Source of the DNA: an uncultured Methanomassiliicoccales archaeon
Lineage (GTDB): Archaea > Thermoplasmatota > Thermoplasmata > Methanomassiliicoccales > Methanomethylophilaceae
NCBI GenBank assembly: GCA_934234005.1
Contig: CAKQHC010000038.1
Coordinates: 1-12,883, forward strand
Length of the DNA stretch: 12,883 bases
Reading direction: 5' to 3'
Below, one piece after another: positions 6,166 through 12,351 of this stretch. The notes under the pieces are model-generated. The model searched no databases, was not told where the DNA came from, and was given only the letters and a program-made list of their open reading frames with translations. The position numbers were made by a program, and so were the translations under genes. The first letter of the stretch is position 1. Each line of letters opens with the position of its first letter.

Positions 6166-7106
6166 CTGAGTATCGCATAGACAGTATTACCGGCAATCTG
6201 AGTATCGTGGCGATGATCGACAAGATTGTCGAACCCGGAGAAGAGTATACCGTTGACATAACATCCGGTGAAGGCGGTACAACCGACCCGAACGGATCCG
6301 TTACGATATCCAAAGGCAACGATTTAACGATAAAATTCGTTCCGAACAACGGATACAGATTATCCAAGCTGATTATCGATAATTCCGAGATTACGGTAAG
6401 CGGCGATTCGTACACAATCCGCAACATCACCAAGAACATGTCCGTTTCGGTATATTTTGAACCGATCCCGGAGAAGAAGTTAATCGGTATAGACATCGTC
6501 AAACCGCCGGTTAAGACAGAGTATACGGTCGGCAGCGTTCCTGATATCACAGGAATCGAAGCCGTTGCGATGTACAGCGACGGATCTTCCGTTAAGCTGT
6601 CCGAATCCGATTTATCGGTATCGCCGAAGAAGTTCGATACTGTCGGCATTCAGAAAGTTACCGTCGGATACGGCGGATTCACGGATTCGTACGGCGTTAC
6701 AGTCTATTCCGTAGACCAGGTGTTTTCCGTTACCGTTGTGTCTTTCGACGGCCAGTCGGTGAACAAGCGTCTTTCCGATTTCCCGATAAAAATCGAAGCT
6801 TTTGAACCCGGAGACAGTAAAGAACTGGTCATGAAGATTTCTTCGAAATACGGCTGCAAAGCCAATCTGTCGTTCACCCCGACATCATATGATAAGGAAC
6901 TGACAGACAGAATCACAGTATCTCTGGACGGCAGAACCTTAGGTTCGCTGACAGAACTTTTCTCTTCGGATATTTCGTTGGGCACCCTGTCCGAAGAATC
7001 GCAGATAAACCTGGTGTTCTCGTTCCCTCCGGGAGACGACGACAACCTGGCACTGAACAAGAACGCATCGTTTGAATTGGCCGTAAAAGTCGATATCGAT
7101 GCATAA
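6141..7106 (+). CDS. surface repeat protein, C-terminal part (frameshifted)
   Basis: Continuation of the gene at 5437 in the -1 frame, about 321 codons; the rejoined product would be about 556 residues. It completes repeat 3, then a fourth InlB-B-like repeat (GGTTDPNGSVTISKGNDLT... to SVYFE). An Ig-like segment of the Big_3 type follows (KTEYTVGSVPDITG, YSDGSSVKLS, TVGIQKVTVGYGGFTDSYGV). The last 120 residues have the hallmarks of a TasA/camelysin-like domain: FEPGDSKELVMKISS, a DISLGTL segment, and SFELAVKVDIDA. A C-terminal subunit-like domain on a repeat protein suggests a tip or anchor adhesin of a polymer built from the downstream small proteins; that is inference. The first ATG (6147) has no ribosome binding site and lies in mid-repeat, so it is not an independent gene. 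Confidence 0.72.
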   Translation, partial: DGMSEGPVTEYRIDSITGNLSIVAMIDKIVEPGEEYTVDITSGEGGTTDPNGSVTISKGNDLTIKFVPNNGYRLSKLIIDNSEITVSGDSYTIRNITKNMSVSVYFEPIPEKKLIGIDIVKPPVKTEYTVGSVPDITGIEAVAMYSDGSSVKLSESDLSVSPKKFDTVGIQKVTVGYGGFTDSYGVTVYSVDQVFSVTVVSFDGQSVNKRLSDFPIKIEAFEPGDSKELVMKISSKYGCKANLSFTPTSYDKELTDRITVSLDGRTLGSLTELFSSDISLGTLSEESQINLVFSFPPGDDDNLALNKNASFELAVKVDIDA

Positions 7107-7120
7107 AAGGAATGATAACA

Positions 7121-7477
7121 ATGAATATGAACAAAACAGCCGCGATAGCGATAACCGCAACGGCGGTTATCGTTCTGGCATCTGTTGTCGGAGCCACCTA
7201 CTCTTGGTTTTCCGCCGAGGAGACGACCAAGGCCGAGTTCGGATCAGCCGAGATGGAAGTGGGTGCCGTAGACAACAAATACACCGTATGGGCAGGAGAC
7301 AATACCGCAGGAGCGGTAACAATAACCTCCAATGACGGAACCATCGCTGGAACCCGGCATGACATACCACATCAAATACAATGTGAAATACAACACCACC
7401 GTAAGTTCCGCTTCCGTGAAAACCGAAGCATTTCCGAACGGATTCTCCGGAACCGTATCAGTCGAATACACACATAA
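7121..7477 (+). CDS. TasA/camelysin-like subunit 1, N-terminal part (frameshifted)
   Basis: Begins with a SipW-cognate-type signal peptide (hydrophobic residues 7-23, then GATYSWFSAEE) and the KAEFGSAEMEVGAV strand that follows it in this family. I chose ATG 7121 among three in-frame ATGs (7112, 7121, 7127) because it puts Trp29-Phe30 at the same position as in the two related proteins and leaves AAAGGA (7106-7111) nine bases upstream. Authentic coding ends around 7345-7353; beyond that this frame gives His/Arg-rich nonsense to the stop at 7475-7477. The remaining domain continues in the +1 frame. It lies 14 bases after the repeat-protein gene. Inferred role: extracellular fibre or matrix subunit. 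Confidence 0.72.
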   Translation: MNMNKTAAIAITATAVIVLASVVGATYSWFSAEETTKAEFGSAEMEVGAVDNKYTVWAGDNTAGAVTITSNDGTIAGTRHDIPHQIQCEIQHHRKFRFRENRSISERILRNRISRIHT

Positions 7478-7685
7478 AACGACTGGTGGGTCTGTGACGG
7501 AAACGATTGACGGTTGGAAGAATCTCGGAAAACTCGATGCACCTAAGGAATTCACCGTAACGGTGTCGTTTACCGTATCCGAAAAATGGTCTCTCGAAGA
7601 TGCCAAAAAAGCCAACCCTACGGTTACGATAATCAATGAGATTACCCAGACCCAGGCAATTACGTCCGGAACAGCAGGTGCGTAA
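7347..7685 (+). CDS. TasA/camelysin-like subunit 1, C-terminal part (frameshifted)
   Basis: Continuation of the gene at 7121 after a net +1 shift. It reads LEPGMTYHIKYNVKYNTTV, the PG-turn and strand typical of this domain, and then about 95 more beta-rich residues to a TAA at 7683-7685. Rejoined length is about 187 residues, close to the neighbouring paralogue's 201. The C-run in AACCCGG (7351-7357) is one plausible site of a single inserted base. The ATG at 7332 lies before the break and has no ribosome binding site. Only one base separates this stop from the ATG of the next gene. Confidence 0.7.
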   Translation: MEPGMTYHIKYNVKYNTTVSSASVKTEAFPNGFSGTVSVEYTHKTTGGSVTETIDGWKNLGKLDAPKEFTVTVSFTVSEKWSLEDAKKANPTVTIINEITQTQAITSGTAGA

Positions 7686-7686
7686 A

Positions 7687-8292
7687 ATGAAGACCAAGAC
7701 TACAGCCATAGTAGCATCGTTGGTAATCATTGCTCTTGCGTCTTCTGCCATCATTGGTGCAACCTATTCCTGGTTTGAAGACAAAGAAACCGTCACTGCG
7801 AAATTTACTCCCGGATCGATAGACATCAATGTCGCCGTTTCGGATTCAAAGGCTAAGAATTATGACAGTGATTGGACCTCACTGAGTGAGGGCGGTACAG
7901 TTATTCTAGGCTCTGGAGCAGAAGTCTCAATGACAACTGCTTCCACAAACGATGCGACTGCTGCATCGATAACGTTCGATAAGGCTGCGCCCGGTGATTC
8001 CGTGACCTTCATGATGAAGATTACCAATGGTAGTAACATCAAAGCCAAGTGGACAGTTGATGCTGCCGGAGGAAATTTGAAGGTCGATGATAAGAATGTT
8101 TTCAACATTTCCATTAAATGTGGCAACGCAGATGTATCCGGATACAAAGAATTCGGAACGAATTCTAGCGTGGATGTAACCGTGACGATAACAATCAACA
8201 CGGAGATTACATCCATGCCTGCATCATCTGAAATTACAATTACGGCTAGGGCTACCCAGCTTGCGGCAACATTACCCACAACAAATCCATAA
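7687..8292 (+). CDS. TasA/camelysin-like subunit 2, intact
   Basis: A 201-residue exported protein and the only complete small subunit in the locus. Signal peptide residues 1-28 (Lys-rich start, hydrophobic 7-23, GATYSWFEDKE), then KFTPGSIDINVAVSD, the strand after the signal peptide that in TasA-type proteins is donated to a neighbouring subunit. A PGDSVTFMMKITNGSNIKAKW segment (about 99-119) is the characteristic PG-turn and strand, and the C-terminus EITITARATQLAA ends as these domains do. There are few aromatic residues and one cysteine. The start follows AGGTG (7676-7680); a longer upstream frame lacks a signal and overlaps the preceding gene. No SipW-type signal peptidase lies in the window, so the processing enzyme must be encoded elsewhere. 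Family by motifs; polymerisation is inferred. Confidence 0.75.
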   Translation: MKTKTTAIVASLVIIALASSAIIGATYSWFEDKETVTAKFTPGSIDINVAVSDSKAKNYDSDWTSLSEGGTVILGSGAEVSMTTASTNDATAASITFDKAAPGDSVTFMMKITNGSNIKAKWTVDAAGGNLKVDDKNVFNISIKCGNADVSGYKEFGTNSSVDVTVTITINTEITSMPASSEITITARATQLAATLPTTNP

Positions 8293-8298
8293 ACCCAT

Positions 8299-8345
8299 TA
8301 CCGCCTTCACGGCGGGTAAAATCTCATTTAATCTCATTTTTATTT
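8299..8345 (+). terminator. hairpin and T-rich tract after the surface operon
   Basis: Seven bases after the stop, an imperfect stem pairs TACCGCC (8299-8305) with GGCGGGTA (8311-8318, one bulged G). A T-rich stretch follows, containing a 9-base direct repeat ATCTCATTT (8321-8329, 8331-8339) and TTTTTATTT. It fits an archaeal terminator for the 5437-8292 group. Confidence 0.55.
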
Positions 8346-8352
8346 AGATTAA

Positions 8353-8402
8353 TTTTATATATGATGATTTTTCGGAAACGTCTTTCCGCGAAGGCTTATA
8401 TT
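8353..8402 (+). promoter_or_regulatory. promoter region of the FAD oxidase gene
   Basis: Two TATA-like boxes are present: TTTATATAT (8353-8361) and CTTATATT (8395-8402). The first would give a transcript start near 8386 and a 50-base leader. The second would start close to the AGAGGA ribosome binding site (8425-8430). Which one is used is not visible. Confidence 0.45.
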
Positions 8403-8436
8403 GTGTTACGGAGTACGATTGCCCAGAGGATTCTAA

Positions 8437-10203
8437 ATGAAAGCAATCGATGCAGTCAATGCACCCATTTCCGCAGAGACCTCCGCAAGAATCGCGGAAC
8501 TTATCGGAAAGGAGAAATGCACCATGGACGGAGACGTTCTTGTAGTCAAACCGTCCTGTACCGAAGATCTGTCCAAAGTAGTAATTACTGTGATGAACGC
8601 AAAAGGTTCCATTACGCCCTACTACCAGAAAAACACCAAACACGCAGGCCAGGTTGCGGTTGATATGTCCGATATGGCATCCATCATCGAGCTCGACAAA
8701 GTTCATATGACCGTCAAGGTCCAGGCCGGATGCAAAATCAGCGATATCGAAAAGGCACTCGCTGCAGAGGGATTCACTCTCGGAGCATCCTTCCCCGGAA
8801 AAGAGCCTACCGTGGATTCTGTCATATACACCGAGGAAGCACTCATCGGATCCTACAAATACGGGACCGTCAAGGATCTTGTGTACAACATCGTTGCTGT
8901 CGGAGCACAGGGCGACGTCATCACCACAGGATACGACAAAATCGGATACTATATGTCCGCATACAACCTCATCCAGACCCTCGCGGCATCCAACGGAAGG
9001 CTCGCACTGGCAACCGAAGTTACATTCAAGATCCACCCCGCAGGAGTTACCAAAGTCGTCGGATTCGTCGCACCCGAGACTTCTCTCATTCAGACTTTTG
9101 CTCAGAGGATTGCCCAGGAAGCTTCCGTCAAACCTCTGCACATTTCCTTCAACGCTTCCAAGAAAGCAATCATGGTTGCATTCCAGGGCGGAGAGGACCT
9201 CGTCGATCTCGACATCGAGGCAGTCGATGCCATCGCAGCCGAAGTCGGCCTTTCCAAAGGAGATGCAGCAGCTACCAAACAGTCATGGGACAACATCAGA
9301 TGCTGCCACTGCGTCTGCCCCAAGGCACCTACAGTGTACATTCCCCTGAAGAACTTGAGCGCATACCTTGATGCACTCGCCGGAATCGCAGATTTCACCA
9401 CCGTTGCCGGAAACGTTCCCGACCGCAGCACCGCAGTTGTCAAGCTGTTCGGAAAAGTCGGAAAGGATGCGTACATGGCAGCCGTCGACAAAGCCGAGGA
9501 GTACGGAGGAAGGTCCTGCTGCAGGTGCCCCTCCACATACCGTGACGAGGCCACCCAGGCACTCGTAAAGAGAATCGAAGCAGGATTCCTCGGAGCTTCC
9601 GTCGAAGAGCCCAAGCTCAAACGCGAAATCACTCCCGAGTTCATCGACAAAATCAAAGAAATCGTCGGTGCAATCAATGTGTCCACCAACGGAATGGACA
9701 AGATTCTGTACAGCCACGATCTCGCTCCTCTCCCGAAACTCGCGGGTATTGCATTCAACAACCTTCCCGATGTCATCGTAAGGCCCGAGAATGTCAAACA
9801 GGTTTCTCAGGTCGTTGCTCTCGCATACAAATACGGTGTTCCGATTGTTCCCCGCGGTAACGGATCATGGGGTCTCGGAGGATGCATGCCCACATCCGGA
9901 GGTATCGTTCTCGATATGCCTTCCAAGATGAACAAAATCATCAAGATCGACAAAGAGAACCTTTGCGTCAGGTGTCAGGCCGGAATCACATGGAAAGCAC
10001 TGCTCGACGCATGCGAGAAGGAAGGATATATCGTCGGTTCCATGCCCTCTTCGTTCCCCAGCGGAACCGTCGGAGCATGGATTTCCACCAACGGTATGGG
10101 AATCGGTTCCTACAAATACGGATCCGCCAAAGACAACATCCTCAACGTTCAGGCAATTCTCGACGATGGTTCCGTCGTCACTACAGGTGCCTCTACAACC
10201 TGA
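8437..10203 (+). CDS. tandem FAD-linked oxidase (GlcD-like), module 1 and start of module 2
   Basis: Open frame of 588 codons holding all of module 1 (about residues 20-390) and the FAD-binding half of module 2 (from about 420). Module 2 has the family motifs: LPDVIVRPENVKQV, PRGNGSWGLGG (472-482), VRCQAGITWKALL and GSYKYGSAKD. Module 1 is a divergent copy: it keeps QAGCKISDIEKAL, GSYKYGTVKD and the VKPLHISF region, but has no PRGxGS flavin motif. It also carries two Cys clusters, CCHCVC (289-294) and CCRC (361-364), where module 2 has RCYEFRAR and RSTGFG. The enzyme should oxidise a 2-hydroxy acid such as lactate or glycolate in the cytoplasm; the substrate is unknown. The frame breaks after Gly584 (10188). 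ATG 8437 follows AGAGGA. The likely electron acceptor is not in the window. Confidence 0.8.
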   Translation: MKAIDAVNAPISAETSARIAELIGKEKCTMDGDVLVVKPSCTEDLSKVVITVMNAKGSITPYYQKNTKHAGQVAVDMSDMASIIELDKVHMTVKVQAGCKISDIEKALAAEGFTLGASFPGKEPTVDSVIYTEEALIGSYKYGTVKDLVYNIVAVGAQGDVITTGYDKIGYYMSAYNLIQTLAASNGRLALATEVTFKIHPAGVTKVVGFVAPETSLIQTFAQRIAQEASVKPLHISFNASKKAIMVAFQGGEDLVDLDIEAVDAIAAEVGLSKGDAAATKQSWDNIRCCHCVCPKAPTVYIPLKNLSAYLDALAGIADFTTVAGNVPDRSTAVVKLFGKVGKDAYMAAVDKAEEYGGRSCCRCPSTYRDEATQALVKRIEAGFLGASVEEPKLKREITPEFIDKIKEIVGAINVSTNGMDKILYSHDLAPLPKLAGIAFNNLPDVIVRPENVKQVSQVVALAYKYGVPIVPRGNGSWGLGGCMPTSGGIVLDMPSKMNKIIKIDKENLCVRCQAGITWKALLDACEKEGYIVGSMPSSFPSGTVGAWISTNGMGIGSYKYGSAKDNILNVQAILDDGSVVTTGASTT

Positions 10204-11174
10204 ACCAGTTCTTCGCCGGAGCCGAGGGTACCCTTGCGGTTCTCGGAGAAGTTACCTTCAGGATTTACCCCGCGGGAAAACTCAGATGCCTCGGATACGA
10301 ATTCGACGCACTCAAAGATGCCAACCAGCCCATTCAGGACATGGTCGCAGACGCATCCGTCAGGCCTCTGCACGTCGCATGGTCCGATTACCTCCACTTC
10401 CAGAACCAGAAGAGGGCCGGATGCCACGCACCCGACGTGAAGAACGTTTTGCTTGTAACCCTCCAGGGAGACGACAAGCACAACGATCTCGAGGAAGCAT
10501 TCTTCGATGCCGCAGCCGAGAAAGCCGGCGGAAGGAAGATTGCCACCGAGATTGCCGAGCACGAGTGGGACGAGAGGTGCTACGAATTCCGCGCAAGGAA
10601 ACTCGGAGTGGGAGAGATTCCCGCAGAGGTTATCGTGCCCACAGTCAACTGGGGAGAGTTCACCGACAGGTGCTACGAAGGATTCAAGGAAATGAAGATG
10701 GAAGCAGGAGGAGTCATCGGAGTTATGGTCGACAGGTCCACAACCCTGTTCATGCCCTACTACTTCAAGGACGACGAGCTTCTTACCGGAATGCTTGCAT
10801 TCGGATTCAACTTCTACCTCGGAGACGTTGCCGCAGAATACGGCGGAAGGAGCACGGGATTCGGAGTCTTCTTCGCATGGATGCTCGATGTTATCCACGA
10901 CGAGGATACTGCTGCCAGGATGAGATGCCTCAAGACCGTCATGGATTCCCACGACGTCGTAGCTCCCGGACACGTTACCACCGGTATGACCAGATTCGGT
11001 ATCGCAATGTCCAAGCCTCTGATGACCATGGGAAGCTTCGTCATGCAGTTCATGAAGAAGATCATGCCCGCAGACAGGACCTTCAACTACAACCTCCAGA
11101 GGTTCAGGTACAACGAGCTTGAGCACATCAAGGCTCTGGACAGGGTACACACCCTGGGTGACGGAACCCAGTGA
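10191..11174 (+). CDS. tandem FAD-linked oxidase, end of module 2 (frameshifted)
   Basis: Continuation of the gene at 8437 in the -1 frame, 327 codons from LYNLNQFFAGAEGTLAVLGE to the TGA at 11172-11174. It supplies the second FAD-contact motif (AGAEGTL) and the substrate-binding cap domain, with WDERCYEFRARKLG, VDRSTTLFMPYY, AEYGGRSTGFG and DSHDVVAPG. Compared with the equivalent stretch of module 1 (G-YDKIGYYMSA-YNL, 8931-8969), about 8 to 10 residues are missing at the junction: five bases stand where about 30 are expected, a loss of about 25 bp that shifts the frame. The native protein would be about 920 residues. The frame is open upstream to 9867, but that stretch is antiphase translation of module 2. 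As read, the enzyme is inactivated or misassembled. Confidence 0.8.
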   Translation, partial: LYNLNQFFAGAEGTLAVLGEVTFRIYPAGKLRCLGYEFDALKDANQPIQDMVADASVRPLHVAWSDYLHFQNQKRAGCHAPDVKNVLLVTLQGDDKHNDLEEAFFDAAAEKAGGRKIATEIAEHEWDERCYEFRARKLGVGEIPAEVIVPTVNWGEFTDRCYEGFKEMKMEAGGVIGVMVDRSTTLFMPYYFKDDELLTGMLAFGFNFYLGDVAAEYGGRSTGFGVFFAWMLDVIHDEDTAARMRCLKTVMDSHDVVAPGHVTTGMTRFGIAMSKPLMTMGSFVMQFMKKIMPADRTFNYNLQRFRYNELEHIKALDRVHTLGDGTQ

Positions 11175-11183
11175 TGTAAAAAC

Positions 11184-11210
11184 GGGCCTTCGGGCCCTCT
11201 TTTTTATTTT
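11184..11210. terminator. bidirectional GGGCC-TTCG-GGCCC terminator
   Basis: Ten bases after the oxidase stop, stem GGGCC (11184-11188), TTCG loop and GGCCC (11193-11197) are followed by TCTTTTTTATTTT on the plus strand. Read from the minus strand, the same stem is followed by GTTTTTAC, so it can also end the convergent HAD-phosphatase transcript. The stem-loop is identical to the one at 5396-5409. Confidence 0.75.
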
Positions 11211-11300
11211 AATTCGGCTTGTTCCTGAATTCCGTCGGTCTTTCGGCGAAGAAATTACATTACGTATGCGGAACAGCTGCCGGTGTGATGCTGCGGGCGG

Positions 11301-11408
11301 TTATACGATTGTGAAAATAATTTTCAATATCGATGCGGCAATCATAATTCCCAGGAGCGCCCATAACAAAGCATCTGCTTTTCTGCCGTTTCTTTTCTCA
11401 GAATTCAT
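11301..11408 (-). CDS. 35-residue single-span membrane peptide
   Basis: A short minus-strand frame begins with ATG at 11408-11406, overlaps the last 11 bases of the HAD phosphatase gene, and ends with TAA at 11303-11301. It encodes 35 residues: a basic, hydrophilic start (MNSEKRNGRKAD) and then one hydrophobic segment from about residue 13 to the C-terminus (ALLWALLGIMIAASIL, KIIFTIV), with a single Lys29. The positive N-terminal flank suggests an N-in, single-pass membrane peptide. No clear ribosome binding site precedes it, so translation would depend on coupling to the upstream gene. I recognise no family. It may be a real small membrane protein, possibly a partner of the phosphatase, or a chance frame. 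Confidence 0.45.
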   Translation of the reverse strand: MNSEKRNGRKADALLWALLGIMIAASILKIIFTIV

Positions 11409-12084
11409 CGATGATGTCGGCAATCTGTCCTGCGTAGTCAAGAGTCATCATCCCCGGAGACTGTTCTTCCCATACCTGTTCGGTAGCCGATCCGGATAAA
11501 ACACCGATGAACATTGCTCCCGAATCGCGTGCGGACTGAAAATCGGTTATATTGTCGCCGAGATACAGAAGTTCCGACGGTTTTACATTCAACAGACCCG
11601 CAAAATCAATCATAGCCTTGGGCGAAGGTTTGGCATCATCGTAGCATGTGTGGTCTCTGCCCATGACGGCATCCATTTTATCCAATACGCCAAAGCGGCC
11701 CAGTGCTTTTTCTGCGTATTCCAGACTTCCTCTGGTCAGCAGGCCTACTTTGAATCCCTTGGAGTGAAGTATGTCCAGACATTCGAGCGAACCGGGGAAC
11801 GGAACGGCCTCGTCTACATGGCGTATTTCTATCTCGGTACTTTTTTTATCGATTTCATTGCATATCTGCTGATATTCGTTTCCGCGTCCGTGCGATTCAA
11901 GCCAATCCTTAATCGGATGTCTGAGTCTTTTTCTGTCCGGATCAGGGCCGTAAATTTCTTCGAACGGAATATCGTGGGATGCAAGGATATGTTTGTCGAT
12001 ACTGTAAAGTTCGTCATAGTCTACACGGGTTTTCAAAAAAGTACCGTCAAGATCGAAACCGATTGCCTTAATCCCGAGCGTCAT
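11398..12084 (-). CDS. HAD-superfamily phosphatase (phosphoglycolate phosphatase-like)
   Basis: A 228-residue cytoplasmic hydrolase with all four HAD motifs: FDLDGT (residues 10-15, nucleophile Asp11 and acid Asp13), LLTRG with Thr117, AKPSPKAM with Lys152, and LGDNITDFQSARDSG with Asp177 and Asp181. An alpha-helical cap insertion of about 75 residues between motifs I and II is class C1, as in phosphoglycolate phosphatases and beta-phosphoglucomutases. The substrate cannot be assigned; the nearby FAD oxidase of 2-hydroxyacid type makes a glycolate link imaginable, but the genes are convergent. I chose ATG 12084 over the longer 247-residue frame because the family start is near MTLGIKAIGFDLDG and a TATA box lies 21 bases upstream, implying a leaderless or nearly leaderless message. 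Confidence 0.85.
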   Translation of the reverse strand: MTLGIKAIGFDLDGTFLKTRVDYDELYSIDKHILASHDIPFEEIYGPDPDRKRLRHPIKDWLESHGRGNEYQQICNEIDKKSTEIEIRHVDEAVPFPGSLECLDILHSKGFKVGLLTRGSLEYAEKALGRFGVLDKMDAVMGRDHTCYDDAKPSPKAMIDFAGLLNVKPSELLYLGDNITDFQSARDSGAMFIGVLSGSATEQVWEEQSPGMMTLDYAGQIADIIDEF

Positions 12085-12100
12085 GACGGTTAATCTGATA

Positions 12101-12110
12101 GAATATAGAA
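12101..12110 (-). promoter_or_regulatory. TATA box of the HAD phosphatase gene
   Basis: On the minus strand TTCTATATTC is centred about 21 bases before the ATG at 12084, and no ribosome binding site lies between. This spacing suits a leaderless archaeal transcript and supports the shorter start. Confidence 0.5.
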
Positions 12111-12141
12111 AAAGGTTCTTTCGGTAAACACATAGTAGCAA

Positions 12142-12351
12142 TATTGGACATAAGTCTGCGTGTGTTGTAAACCAAATTCTATTTTTGTAGAATATAAACT
12201 ATATTGAGTTTCGCTAGTTTGTTATCAAAAATATAAAGTTAAATGATAGTTGTTTGATATGAGACATAATTTTGGTAAAATACTGTCATTCCTGACATCG
12301 ACTGCATCCACTGAATCTTTTTAAATACAGAACAACAATAACTATTGCTTC
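12142..12351. promoter_or_regulatory. AT-rich divergent intergenic region
   Basis: About 210 bases without a credible gene separate the minus-strand phosphatase from the plus-strand ATPase. It contains a stem-loop ATTCTA-TTTTTG-TAGAAT shape (12176-12193) and a small palindrome TGTCA-TTCC-TGACA (12284-12297). A strong TATA box, TTTAAATA (12320-12327), lies about 28 bases before the ATG at 12352. The palindrome is about 22 bases upstream of the TATA box and is a candidate operator. Spacing implies a leaderless transcript for the ATPase. Confidence 0.5.

Noticed and set aside
9867..10190. Upstream part of the open frame that ends at 11174, taken as a separate gene start
   Set aside because: Its translation here is an Arg-rich out-of-phase reading of the module 2 FAD domain. 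Only the part from about 10191 shows oxidase homology.
11650..12093. 147-codon plus-strand frame opposite the HAD phosphatase
   Set aside because: All four HAD motifs lie on the minus strand. The plus-strand product has no domain and no start signals.
12142..12351. Insertion-sequence ends or an attachment site in the AT-rich gap
   Set aside because: Only short inverted repeats of 5-6 bases are seen, with no transposase, integrase or flanking target duplication in the window.
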